Shown here: positions 24,917-33,425 of the stretch, one piece after another
How positions within the stretch are numbered: position 1 is the first letter of the stretch
Layout of the letters: each line of letters starts with the position of its first letter
From: Streptomyces hokutonensis
GTDB lineage: Bacteria > Actinomycetota > Actinomycetes > Streptomycetales > Streptomycetaceae
Reading direction: 5' to 3'
Assembly (NCBI RefSeq): GCF_000376565.1
Contig: NZ_BARG01000087.1
Location: forward strand, 35,580 to 99,579
Length of the DNA: 64,000 nt
Program-made: the position numbers and the translations under genes
Notes under the pieces: model-generated
Databases searched by the model: none
Seen by the model: only the letters and a program-made list of their open reading frames with translations
Told to the model about the DNA's origin: nothing

Positions 24917-26910
24917 GACACCGTCTCGCTCTCCGTCGTCACCAGGTCGATCGCCGGGTGGTGGCAGGCCGCCGTGTGCGTGCGCGGTCCGACCAGGTCC
25001 GGTGCGGTCGTACGGCAGATGTCGCTGGCCATCGGGCAGCGGTCGGCGAAGCGGCAGCCGGCCGGGAAGTCGGCGGGGGAGGGGACGACCCCCTTGATCT
25101 GGGTCATGCGTTCGGCCGCCGACTCCAGTGACAGCACGCTGCCGAGCAGGCCGCGCGTGTAGTGGTGGGCCGGTGACTCCACCAGGTCGGCGGTCACGCC
25201 CGTCTCCACGATCTGCCCGCCGTACATCACCACCACCCGGTCGGTGACGTCGGCGATCAGCGCGAGGTCGTGCGAGACGAGGACGAGCGCGAAGCCCAAC
25301 TCCTCGCGCAGGCGCAGCAGTAGCTCTATGACCTGCGCCTGCACGGTGACGTCGAGGGCGGTCGTGGGTTCGTCGGCGACGATCAGTCGGGGGTCGCGGG
25401 ACAACGCCATGGCGATCAGGACGCGTTGGCGCTGGCCGCCGGAGAGTTCGTGCGGATAGCTGCGCAGGGTGCGCTCCGGGTCGAGGCCGACCATCGTCAG
25501 CAACTCGCCCGCCCCCCGGCGGCCTCCGCGCCGTATCACCTGCTTGAGCTGGGCGCGGATCGTCATCGCGGGATTCAACGACGACAGGGCGTCCTGGTAC
25601 ACCATCGCCATCTCGTGGCCCAGCAGCTTGCGGCGGACCCGCATCGGTTCGCCCACCAACTGGCGCTGGTTGAAACGGACATGGCCGCGCACCCGCGCGC
25701 CCTTCGGTTCCAGGCCCATCACCGCGAGCGCCGTCAGCGACTTCCCGCAGCCCGACTCGCCCACCAGGCCCAGGACTTCACCCGCCCGCACCTCGAAGCT
25801 GATGCCGTCGACGATGTCCACGCCGTGGTGGCGGCCCTCGAAGCCGATGGCCAAGTTCTCGACCGCCAGGACCGGTTGACCGTCGGGGTCGGGCAACGGC
25901 CGCGCGCGGGACCGGAGTCGCAGCGCAGCCTCCGTGAGGCCGGGGAGCGGGAGGACCTCGCCGGTGCCTGGCTCCGGCGCGTCGAGCGGGTCCTCGTCGG
26001 GGCGTACGTCCACCTCGCGCGGGGCCGGTGCCGCCCACGCGTCCGAGACTCCCTCGGACAGTATGTTCAGGGACAGTACGGTGATCAGCATCAGCAGGCC
26101 GGGGAAGACCGTCGCCCACCAACCCCCGGTCAGCACCATGTTCTTGCCGTCCGCGATGACACTGCCCCACGACGGGTCCGGGGGCCGTACGCCCGCGCCG
26201 ATGAACGACAGCGACGCCTCGAAGACGATCGCCTCGGCGACCTGCACGGTGCAGAACACCAGGATCGGGGCGGCACAGTTGACGGCCACGTGCTTGGTCA
26301 CGATGTGCGGGGTGCGGGCGCCGATCACCCGCTCGGCGGTGACGTAGTCCTCGCCGTACTGGTCAAGTACGTTGGCCCGTACGACCCTTGCCACCGGCGG
26401 GGTGAACAGGAACGCGATCGCGCAGATCAGCACGGTGATCCCGCCGCCGAACACGGCGACCAGGACGGCCGCGAGCGCGATGCCGGGGAACGCCATCACC
26501 ACGTCCAGGCAGCGCATCAGCGTCTCGTCGACACCCTTGCGGGCCGTCGCGGCGATCGCGCCGATCAGCGCGCCGACGACGAGGGCCAGCGCGGTCGCCC
26601 CGAGCCCGATCGCGAGGGACCAACGGGCGCCGTACATAAGGCGGCTGAGGATGTCCCGGCCCAGGCTGTCCTGGCCCATCCAGTGGTCCGCGGAGGGGTG
26701 CCCGGTGCCGTCGACGGGGAGTTGCTGGTCGAGCGGATCGTGCGGGGCGAGGAGCGGCGCGAACAGCGCCACCAGCACCACGACCGCCAGGAAGCACACC
26801 GCGACCTTCGACGCGAGCGGCAGCCGGCGCCAGCCGCGCAGCCGGATACCGGGCCGGGACAGGGTCCCGGCGAGGCCCTTGCGGGAGAACCGGGGGAACT
26901 GAGTGAACAT
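24913..26910 (-). CDS. Fused ABC permease-ATPase (DppC-DppD)
   Basis: 665-residue single polypeptide. Residues ~1-300 are a DppC-type permease (N-terminal helix, then MGQDSLGRDILSRLMYGAR, EAA loop region, five to six helices). After a linker rich in Pro, Asp and Glu, residues ~345-640 are a DppD-type ATPase (Walker A GESGCGKS, LSGGQRQR, LIVADEPT) ending in the cysteine motif CRFADRCPMASDIC. No stop or frameshift separates the halves. Such fusions are known in actinobacteria; the sialic-acid importer SiaEFGI of Corynebacterium has, as I recall, the same design. Its ATG shares one base with the upstream permease stop (TGATG). Confidence 0.92.
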   Translation of the reverse strand: MFTQFPRFSRKGLAGTLSRPGIRLRGWRRLPLASKVAVCFLAVVVLVALFAPLLAPHDPLDQQLPVDGTGHPSADHWMGQDSLGRDILSRLMYGARWSLAIGLGATALALVVGALIGAIAATARKGVDETLMRCLDVVMAFPGIALAAVLVAVFGGGITVLICAIAFLFTPPVARVVRANVLDQYGEDYVTAERVIGARTPHIVTKHVAVNCAAPILVFCTVQVAEAIVFEASLSFIGAGVRPPDPSWGSVIADGKNMVLTGGWWATVFPGLLMLITVLSLNILSEGVSDAWAAPAPREVDVRPDEDPLDAPEPGTGEVLPLPGLTEAALRLRSRARPLPDPDGQPVLAVENLAIGFEGRHHGVDIVDGISFEVRAGEVLGLVGESGCGKSLTALAVMGLEPKGARVRGHVRFNQRQLVGEPMRVRRKLLGHEMAMVYQDALSSLNPAMTIRAQLKQVIRRGGRRGAGELLTMVGLDPERTLRSYPHELSGGQRQRVLIAMALSRDPRLIVADEPTTALDVTVQAQVIELLLRLREELGFALVLVSHDLALIADVTDRVVVMYGGQIVETGVTADLVESPAHHYTRGLLGSVLSLESAAERMTQIKGVVPSPADFPAGCRFADRCPMASDICRTTAPDLVGPRTHTAACHHPAIDLVTTESETVS

Positions 26911-27869
26911 CAGGAGGCATCCCTCAGGCGCGGGTTGACCAGCAGATAGAGGATGTCGATGACCAGGTTCACCACGACGAACCCGGTCGCCGTCGTGAGC
27001 ACCACGCCCTGGACGACGGCCGGGTCGCCGTTCTGCACGGCGTCGATCATCAACTTGCCCATCCCGGGCAGGGAGAAGATGGTCTCGATGACGACCGCAC
27101 CGCCGAGCAGGTATCCAACGCGCAGGCCCAGCACGGTCAGTGGGTTCATGAGGGCGTTGCGGAGCACGTTGCGGCCGACCACGACCCGCGGCGGCAGTCC
27201 GCTGCCGATCGCCGTCCGGACGTAGTCCTTGTCCAGTTCCTCGACCACCGACGTCCGTACGATGCGCGTGAGTTGGGCCGCCACCGGCAGCGACAGCGCG
27301 AGTGCCGGCAGGGCCATCGTCCTGAGCCAGCCGGTGAGGGAGTCCGCCGGGTTGATGTAGCCGCCGGTCGGGAACCAGCCCCGGTCCACCGCCAGGTACT
27401 GGATCATCAGCAGCGCCAGCCAGAAGCCGGGTGCCGCGACTCCGGTGAGCGACACGACCCGGATGATCTGGTCGGGCAGCCGGTCCCGGTAGATGGCCGC
27501 CGTCACCCCGCCGAGCAGAGACAGCACGACCGCGATCGCCAGTCCCAGGAAGGTGAGTTGGAGGGTGAGCGGCAGCGCGGTGGTGACCTGCTGGACGACC
27601 GGTGCCCGGGTCAGCGCGCTGGTGCCCAGGTCGCCGTGGAGGAGCGCGCCCACGAAATGGACGTAGCGGAGGGGGAGCGGATCCAGCAGCCCGTTCCGCT
27701 CGCGGAAGTCGTGCAGTTGCTGCGGGGTCGGGTTGGCGCCCTGGAAGAACGCGGACGCCGGGTCGACGTCCGAGAAGCGCATCACCACGAACACGAACAG
27801 CACGATGCCGAGCATCAGCGGCACGAGCAGGACGATACGACGGGCCAGAATCCTGATGACGGTGACCAT
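26910..27869 (-). CDS. ABC permease (DppB type)
   Basis: 319-residue inner-membrane permease. It has the family start with a first helix and DxDPASAFF segment, then six helices and the loop GLRVGYLLGGAVVIETIFSLPGMG typical of DppB. It forms the channel with the permease half of the fused protein downstream. Located 18 nt after the binding-protein gene. Confidence 0.92.
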   Translation of the reverse strand: MVTVIRILARRIVLLVPLMLGIVLFVFVVMRFSDVDPASAFFQGANPTPQQLHDFRERNGLLDPLPLRYVHFVGALLHGDLGTSALTRAPVVQQVTTALPLTLQLTFLGLAIAVVLSLLGGVTAAIYRDRLPDQIIRVVSLTGVAAPGFWLALLMIQYLAVDRGWFPTGGYINPADSLTGWLRTMALPALALSLPVAAQLTRIVRTSVVEELDKDYVRTAIGSGLPPRVVVGRNVLRNALMNPLTVLGLRVGYLLGGAVVIETIFSLPGMGKLMIDAVQNGDPAVVQGVVLTTATGFVVVNLVIDILYLLVNPRLRDAS

Positions 27870-27887
27870 GGGCCAACTCCTGTGCGG

Positions 27888-29522
27888 CTAGACCCACTTG
27901 GCCTGGAGGACGTTTATGCCGGGGTAGGGCTGTGCCCTTATCCCCGTCAGCTTCCTCGGGTCCCAGGCGGTCATCAGCTCGTTGTGGACGACCGGGTAGA
28001 GCACGGCCTGTTCGGCGACGATGTCGATGTAGTCCTGGATCATCGTCTTCTTCTTCGCCGCGTCCGGCTCCCGCGTCGCCCGGTCCATGTCCTTGAAGAG
28101 CTGCTTGGCGACGGAGTTTCCGGCCCAACGGGCGTAGCCCATCCAGAGGTTCTGGGGGCCGTAGTTGTAGTGCATGATCAGGTCGGCGTCGAGGCCGAAC
28201 TGGTTGGGGTTCAAGGCGGCGGCGACGATCTGGTAGTCCTGCTTCTGGTCCATCTTGGTGAAGACGGCCGTGGTCTCCTGCGGGGAGAGGGTGGTCTTCA
28301 CGCCGATCGCGTCCCAGGACGCCTTGATGGTGGGCAGGCAGTCGACGATCCAACTCACGTTCACCGACATGAGGTTGACGCTCAGTCCGCTGACCCCGGC
28401 CGCCTTCAGCAGCGCCTTCGCCTTGTCGGGGTCGTAGTCGTAGACCGTCTTCGCGCGCCGGTAGGCCGGGTTGCCCTCGTTGAGGAAGGACGAGGACGGC
28501 TTTCCGTGGCCGCGCAGGGCGAGTTGGACCATCTTGCCGGTGTCGATGGCGTAGTGCAGCGCCTGGCGGACCCGTACGTCGTCGAAGGGTTTGTGCTGGG
28601 TGTTGAACATCAGGAACAGGTTGTTCATCCCGGCCCCGCCCGCGACCGTCAGCCCGCCGCCGCGCAGCTGCTGGATGTTGGCGTAGGGGATGTTGTCGGC
28701 GATCTGCGCGCCCGCGCTGGAGCCGGAGATCTTGGCGACGCGGGGTGCCGCGTCCACGATCGTCAGCCAGTTCATCGTCTTGAAGGCGGGCGGGCGCGGG
28801 CCGTTGTAGCCGGTGAACGCGGCGAAGGTGGTGTTGGACTTCGGGTGGTGCGCGGTCTGCCGGTACGGACCCGAGCCGATCGCCTTGCCCTTGATCGCGT
28901 CGTCCCAGGCACCCGGCTGCGAGAAGATGTGCTTCGGCATGATCTTCGCGAGGGTGAGGCGTGAAATCCCTTCGGGGAAGGGGAACTTGAGGACCAGTTC
29001 GACGTTCTGCGCGTCGATCTTCCGGGCCTCCTTCAGCCAGCTCACGAAGAAGCCCTGCGCGAGAGTCGTCGTCTTCGGGTCGAGGATGCGGTCGAAGACG
29101 AACACGACGTCGTCGGCGGTGACCGGCTGCCCGTCGTGGAACTTCGCGCCCGCCCGCAGCGTGAACTTCCACGAGGTGCCGCTCGTGTCCTTCGGCACCG
29201 CGGTCGCCAGCGCCGGGTAGGGCGCGCGGGTGATCGGGTCGGTGTCGATCAGACCCTCGTAGATGTGGTTGTTGCCGGCCATGCAGAACGCCGACGCGGT
29301 CTGCGTCGGGTCCCAGCTGCCGTCGTTGCCGTAGCCGATCACCGCGGTCAGGGTGCGGTTCTTGCCGGTGCCCCCGCCGCCGGTGTCGTTCGTCGACTGC
29401 GGCCCCGACGAACAGGCCGTCAGGGACGAGGAGATCGCCGCCGCCGCGCCCAGCGCGCCGGAGTACTTCAGGAACGCCCGGCGGTGCAGCGCGGGCACGT
29501 TCCAGGTCACGTCTTCGCGCAC
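27888..29522 (-). CDS. Substrate-binding lipoprotein (SBP_bac_5)
   Basis: 544-residue solute-binding protein of the peptide/nickel family. The N-terminus has a twin-arginine motif (HRRAFLKYSG) followed by a lipobox (LTACSS), suggesting a Tat-exported lipoprotein. The mature part has the family pattern (WKFTLRAGAKFHDGQPVTADDVVF, then RQALHYAIDT). The GTG at 29522 has GGAGGAA 4 nt upstream. First gene of the operon binding protein, permease, fused permease-ATPase, ATPase, lyase. Its ligand is probably sialic acid from context; peptides are the alternative. Confidence 0.92.
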   Translation of the reverse strand: MREDVTWNVPALHRRAFLKYSGALGAAAAISSSLTACSSGPQSTNDTGGGGTGKNRTLTAVIGYGNDGSWDPTQTASAFCMAGNNHIYEGLIDTDPITRAPYPALATAVPKDTSGTSWKFTLRAGAKFHDGQPVTADDVVFVFDRILDPKTTTLAQGFFVSWLKEARKIDAQNVELVLKFPFPEGISRLTLAKIMPKHIFSQPGAWDDAIKGKAIGSGPYRQTAHHPKSNTTFAAFTGYNGPRPPAFKTMNWLTIVDAAPRVAKISGSSAGAQIADNIPYANIQQLRGGGLTVAGGAGMNNLFLMFNTQHKPFDDVRVRQALHYAIDTGKMVQLALRGHGKPSSSFLNEGNPAYRRAKTVYDYDPDKAKALLKAAGVSGLSVNLMSVNVSWIVDCLPTIKASWDAIGVKTTLSPQETTAVFTKMDQKQDYQIVAAALNPNQFGLDADLIMHYNYGPQNLWMGYARWAGNSVAKQLFKDMDRATREPDAAKKKTMIQDYIDIVAEQAVLYPVVHNELMTAWDPRKLTGIRAQPYPGINVLQAKWV

Positions 29523-29637
29523 GGTTCCTCCAGGAGGTACGACGTCCTACGTCCTGCGGTCAGCGCGACCATAAGAGCGCCCGTGGGGGCGGTCAAGGCA
29601 TCACACACGAATGGCGTAGCCGTCAGAGGTCGGACCA

Positions 29638-29657
29638 ATGGCGGTTTGAAATGGCGG
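29638..29657. promoter_or_regulatory. Direct repeat between importer operon and GntR gene
   Basis: ATGGCGG occurs at 29638-29644 and 29651-29657, 13 bp apart, in the 210-bp divergent interval. ACGTCCTACGTCCT near 29540 is another tandem repeat close to the binding-protein start. Either could be the GntR operator. Confidence 0.3.
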
Positions 29658-29732
29658 AAGTTGATGCCTTTTCAGGAGCGCCCGAGCCGGGACATGGGAC
29701 GTGGGACCTCCGGTGCGCGTACGATGCGGCGC

Positions 29733-30437
29733 ATGTCCGGGGAGCCAAGGAACAGTCGGATACAGCGCGAGGTCGTCCAGCTGATCCTCGACCGCAAGCT
29801 CCAGCCCGGTGCGCCCCTGCCCACCGAGGCCGAGCTGATGGAAGACCTCGGGATCAGCAGAAACTCCGTCCGCGAGGCCCTCAAGGCGCTCCAGGCCCTC
29901 GACATCGTGGAGATCCGGCACGGCTACGGCACCTACGTCGGCCGGGCCTCGCTGACCCCCCTCGCCGACGGCCTGACCTTCCGCACCCTCACCCGGCACG
30001 AGGACGACGCGGATGCCCTGGCCGAGATCCTCCAGGTGCGCGAGGTACTGGAGGAAGGCCTGATTCATCGGGTCTCCGCCATCCTCACCGAACCGGAGCT
30101 GGACCGCCTGGAGGCGGTGGTGAACCGGATGGAGGAGGCGGGCCGGGCCGGCCGGCCCTTCCCCGAACTCGACCGCGAATTCCACGAGTTGCTCTACGCC
30201 TCGCTCGGCAACGAACTCGTCCCGCAACTCCTCGGCGCCTTCTGGACGGTGTTCCACCGGGTCGCCGGAGCCCGCGGCTGGACCGCCGACCCGACCCCCG
30301 GCGTCACGGTCCGACGCCACCGCGACATCGTCACAGCGCTGCGCGCCCGCGATGTCGAGGGCGCGCAGCGCGCGATGGCGGACCACTTCCGCGGTATCGA
30401 GGCGCGCGCGGCGCAGGAGTCCCGCGGAGTGGGGTGA
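29733..30437 (+). CDS. GntR/FadR-family regulator of the importer operon
   Basis: 234-residue regulator. The N-terminal winged HTH contains LPTEAELMEDLGISRNSVRE, and the C-terminal FadR-type FCD helical ligand domain has ELDREFHELL and RRHRDIVTALRARD with metal-binding His residues. Divergent from the importer/lyase operon, so it most likely represses it until the ligand (sialic acid or a derivative) binds, as NanR proteins do. ATG 29733 lies 7 nt after a -10-like TACGAT, indicating a leaderless start; an ATG at 29724 overlaps that element. Confidence 0.9.
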   Translation: MSGEPRNSRIQREVVQLILDRKLQPGAPLPTEAELMEDLGISRNSVREALKALQALDIVEIRHGYGTYVGRASLTPLADGLTFRTLTRHEDDADALAEILQVREVLEEGLIHRVSAILTEPELDRLEAVVNRMEEAGRAGRPFPELDREFHELLYASLGNELVPQLLGAFWTVFHRVAGARGWTADPTPGVTVRRHRDIVTALRARDVEGAQRAMADHFRGIEARAAQESRGVG

Positions 30438-30444
30438 ACTGCGG

Positions 30445-30867
30445 TCAGGGAGCGGTGAGTTGGGCCACGATCGACGCGCCGTCCAGCCACACGTTCTCAC
30501 GGGAGATCTTGCCGTCCGTGAACTCGAAGACGTGCAGCATCCGGAAGGTGATCCGGCGGTTGTTGCCCGGGACGCCCAGCAGTGAGCCGGGGACCGTGCA
30601 GGTGATCAGGTCCTCGACGGTCGCCGCGTTCTCCGAGTAGTAGGTGTGGGTGCGCTCGGACTTCTCGGTGCGCAGGTCCTGCACCAACTGCTCGTAGCGC
30701 TCCTGCGCGGCGGCGATGCCGACCGCGGGGCCGCCCGGCCAGCCGACGGCGTCGTGCTCGATGTCCTCGGTGTAGACGGACACCGCCGCCGCCGGGTCGC
30801 CGTGCTCCTCGGCGAGCATGTGCGTGCCGATCAGTACTTCCATTTCCGCCGGTGTGATGGAGCCCAT
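30445..30867 (-). CDS. NTF2/SnoaL-like protein
   Basis: 140-residue alpha+beta cone protein of the NTF2-like superfamily (EDIEHDAVGWPGGPAVG, RMLHVFEFTDGKISREN). Strong ribosome site AGGAGGAG before ATG 30867. Members include small cyclases and isomerases; no catalytic residue can be assigned here. Divergent from a TetR gene with a shared AT-rich operator, which probably represses it. Confidence 0.8.
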   Translation of the reverse strand: MGSITPAEMEVLIGTHMLAEEHGDPAAAVSVYTEDIEHDAVGWPGGPAVGIAAAQERYEQLVQDLRTEKSERTHTYYSENAATVEDLITCTVPGSLLGVPGNNRRITFRMLHVFEFTDGKISRENVWLDGASIVAQLTAP

Positions 30868-30929
30868 GGGCTCCTCCTCTCGTCGTGCCGCGTGCCGGTC
30901 GGGCCGCGACCCCCGTTTGGTGAGACGGA

Positions 30930-30955
30930 TATACTGTAATAAGAAAATTTTCTCA
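30930..30955. promoter_or_regulatory. AT-rich palindrome and promoter of TetR/NTF2 pair
   Basis: TAAGAAAATTTTCTCA (30940-30955) contains a perfect 12-bp palindrome and stands out in this GC-rich DNA. TATACT at 30930-30935 is a good -10 for the TetR gene. Likely TetR operator controlling both divergent genes. Confidence 0.65.
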
Positions 30956-30973
30956 CGACAAGAAGGTATTCGC

Positions 30974-31588
30974 ATGTCGGAAGGCCGCAGCAGACAGAAG
31001 TTGCGCACCCGCCGCGCCCTGACCGAGGCCGCGGTCGCCCTGATCCGCGAGGGCCGGACGGTCACGATCGCGGAGGCGGCGGAGGCGGCCGACGTGTCCC
31101 TGGCCACGGCGTATCGATACTTCTCCAGCCCGCAGGAGCTGCTCCAGGAGACCCGACTCCTGGTCCGCACCCCCGACTTCACCGCCGATCTCCCCGCCGA
31201 CCCGGCCGAGCGCCTCGACACGCTGATCTCCCGCGTCGCCGAGTTCCAGCTCGGCGACGAGGCCATGTGGCGGACGCTGGTGCGGGCCAGCCTCGAACGC
31301 TGGTTCGCCCAGCACGAGCACGGGCACGAGGGCGGCGAGCCGGAGATTCCCACCCGCAACCAGACCCGCCTCGGCTACACCCGCACCGCCCTCGAACCCC
31401 TCGCCGACACCCTCCCGCCCGAACTCCACCGCCGCCTGACCATGGCCGTCACCCTCGTCTACGGCGTCGAGGCCCTGATCGCGGCCCGTGACGCCTGCGG
31501 ACTCGACCCCGAGGAGGCGCGGGACGTGATGCGATGGGCGGCGAGCGCACTCCTGGAGAAGGCGGTGCGCGAGGCGCCGGACGCGTGA
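30974..31588 (+). CDS. TetR-family regulator
   Basis: 204-residue repressor with N-terminal HTH (VTIAEAAEAADVSLATAYRYFSS) and a helical ligand domain. ATG 30974, 18 bp after the palindrome, with AGAAGG upstream. Divergent from the NTF2-like gene. It may also read into the phosphatase gene 12 nt downstream. Confidence 0.9.
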   Translation: MSEGRSRQKLRTRRALTEAAVALIREGRTVTIAEAAEAADVSLATAYRYFSSPQELLQETRLLVRTPDFTADLPADPAERLDTLISRVAEFQLGDEAMWRTLVRASLERWFAQHEHGHEGGEPEIPTRNQTRLGYTRTALEPLADTLPPELHRRLTMAVTLVYGVEALIAARDACGLDPEEARDVMRWAASALLEKAVREAPDA

Positions 31589-31600
31589 GAGGCGAGTGAG

Positions 31601-32062
31601 ATGACAGTGGCGTGGGACGAGCGGGACACGGGTGTCCTACGGCTGCCCTCCGGCCGTCTGGTCCGGGGCCGCGGCCTGCGCCGACCCCTCCCGGCCGACG
31701 ACCCGGTCCCGACGTACGGCGTCTATCTGCTCGGCAAGCCACCGCCCCAAGTCCCTTGGCAGACGCGGTGGTTGCGCTGGCCGGACTTCCGGCTGCCCGC
31801 CGATCGCGCCGAGGCGCACACGGTCCTCACCGAGGCCTGGCACCGGTCGCTCACCGAGCGCGTCGAACTCGCCTGCGGCGGCGGCCGGGGCCGCACCGGA
31901 ACGGCCCTCGCCTGCCTCGCGGTCCTCGACGGGGTACCGCCCGGGGAGGCGGTCTCCTACGTCCGCGCCCACTACGACCGGCACGCGGTGGAGACGCCGT
32001 GGCAGCGGCGGTACGTGCTGCGGTTCGGGGCCTCGTCAGGCCCGTCGCGCCCGGAAGCGTAG
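31601..32062 (+). CDS. Protein tyrosine/dual-specificity phosphatase-like
   Basis: 153-residue protein with a CX5R P-loop, CGGGRGRTGT at residues 92-101 (Cys92, Arg98), the phosphate-binding signature of cysteine phosphatases. The HC motif is changed to AC, and no clear general-acid Asp loop could be assigned, though PDFRLPADRAE is a candidate. Similar short proteins are common in Streptomyces. It follows the TetR gene by 12 nt and overlaps the convergent methyltransferase by 27 nt. Confidence 0.75.
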   Translation: MTVAWDERDTGVLRLPSGRLVRGRGLRRPLPADDPVPTYGVYLLGKPPPQVPWQTRWLRWPDFRLPADRAEAHTVLTEAWHRSLTERVELACGGGRGRTGTALACLAVLDGVPPGEAVSYVRAHYDRHAVETPWQRRYVLRFGASSGPSRPEA

Positions 32063-32608
32063 GCGGCGGCTCTCCGGTTCCAGGTCCACCGCCACGTCCG
32101 TGAAGCCGGTCCGCTCCAGCCGGGCCGGGAGCGTCGCCGGATCGAGGGTGTTCATGGTGTCCCGGAAGTGCAACAGCCGGAATCGGAAGCTCGGTTGACT
32201 GTCGCTGCCCGCGAAGGTGCCGCCGGGTCGCAGCACGCGGAACGCCTCGGCGAAGATACGGTCCTGGTGTGCGGCCGTGGGCACGTGGTGCAGCATCGTG
32301 AAGCAGACGACGGAGTCGAACGACCCGTCGGGCAGGGGAAGTTCGGCGCCGTCGGCGTGCAGCACATCTGCCCGGTCACCCCACTTGGACTGGAGCATCC
32401 GGGCGCTGTCGGCGTCGATCTCGGCGGCGGTGAGGTGGTCGACCCGCTCGACGAGAACGCGGAGGTTCGCGCCGTAGCCGGGCCCGATCTCCAGTACGTC
32501 CGCGCCGAGTTCGACGTGTTCGAGGGCCCAGGGCAGGATGCGGTCCTTCGTGGTCTGCGCCCACTCCTCTGAGCTGCATATTTTGCGATGGGCTCGGTTC
32601 ATCGGCAT
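32036..32608 (-). CDS. Class I SAM-dependent methyltransferase
   Basis: 190-residue methyltransferase with motif I VLEIGPGYGANLRVL, acidic loop AAEIDADSARML, and motif IV SFDSVVCFTMLHHV (UbiE/Methyltransf_11 type). The N-terminal segment MNRAHRKICSSEEWAQ is conserved in similar short proteins. Substrate unknown. Convergent overlap with the phosphatase-like gene; divergent from AraC regulator. Confidence 0.85.
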   Translation of the reverse strand: MPMNRAHRKICSSEEWAQTTKDRILPWALEHVELGADVLEIGPGYGANLRVLVERVDHLTAAEIDADSARMLQSKWGDRADVLHADGAELPLPDGSFDSVVCFTMLHHVPTAAHQDRIFAEAFRVLRPGGTFAGSDSQPSFRFRLLHFRDTMNTLDPATLPARLERTGFTDVAVDLEPESRRLRFRARRA

Positions 32609-32663
32609 ACGTCGACGCTAGGCGCGGCCGGTGGTTGTCCGCCACGGGCTAGGCTGCCGTGTC

Positions 32664-33425
32664 ATGTCGCGGAACGGACAGGAGCGGGGTCTTCGGTTCG
32701 GTACGGCCATCCTTGTCGGCCAGTTCGTCATGCCGCGCGGTACCGCCTTCGCCGAGCACTGGCATCCCGACCACCAACTCCTCCTTTCCGAACGGGGGTT
32801 GCTGCGCATCCGCAGCGAGCACGGGACGTGGCTGCTGCCGCCGTCGCTGGCCCTGTGGATCCCCGCGCACGTTCCGCACGCCACGGAGTCCGAGGGGGAC
32901 GCCGTCATGCGCGGCGTGTTCGTCGACCCGGGGAGCTGCCCGCACATCGGCTGGCGGGACCCCACGGTCGTCGCGGTCACCCCTCTTCTCCACGCGCTCG
33001 TCGTGCACCTGGACCGAACCGACCTGACACCGCAGGCCCGTTCACGTGCCGAACCGGTGCTGCTGGACGAACTGCGTCCGGTGCCGGTGACCAGCGTGGC
33101 CGTGCCCGAACCGCGCGATCCCCGGGCGCGCGCGGTGGCCGAGGCGCTGCGGGCCCGCCCGGCGGACGGACGGGCCCTCGCCGCGTACGGCGGTCAAGTC
33201 GGCGCCAGCGCACGGACGTTGGCGCGGCTCTTCGTCGCGGAGACGGGCCTCGCCTTCGGCCAGTGGCGCGAACGGCTGCGGATGCAGGCCGCGTTGCCGT
33301 ACCTGGTCGAGGGGCTGCCGGTGGAGGCCGTGGCACGGCGGGTGGGGTACGCGTCGGCGAGCTCCTTCACGGCGGCGTTCCACCGGGTGGTGGGGGTGAC
33401 GCCGAGGCAGTACTTCCCGCGCTAG
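32664..33425 (+). CDS. AraC-family regulator with cupin domain
   Basis: 253-residue activator. The N-terminal cupin (FAEHWHPDHQLLLSERG, WIPAHVPHA) is followed by a C-terminal pair of HTH motifs (GASARTLARLFVAETGLAF and EAVARRVGYASASSFTAAF). ATG 32664 with TAGGCT 8 nt upstream, suggesting a leaderless mRNA. Its stop overlaps the convergent beta-lactamase stop by 4 nt. Target unknown; the divergent methyltransferase is a candidate. Confidence 0.88.
   Translation: MSRNGQERGLRFGTAILVGQFVMPRGTAFAEHWHPDHQLLLSERGLLRIRSEHGTWLLPPSLALWIPAHVPHATESEGDAVMRGVFVDPGSCPHIGWRDPTVVAVTPLLHALVVHLDRTDLTPQARSRAEPVLLDELRPVPVTSVAVPEPRDPRARAVAEALRARPADGRALAAYGGQVGASARTLARLFVAETGLAFGQWRERLRMQAALPYLVEGLPVEAVARRVGYASASSFTAAFHRVVGVTPRQYFPR

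Noticed and set aside
26911..29172. Upstream extension of the fused permease-ATPase frame to 1419 codons
   Set aside because: The extension lies over the permease and binding-protein genes in another frame and has shadow composition. The real start is the ATG at 26910.
29136..29732. N-terminal extension of the GntR regulator
   Set aside because: Antisense to the binding-protein gene. The conserved HTH begins after ATG 29733.
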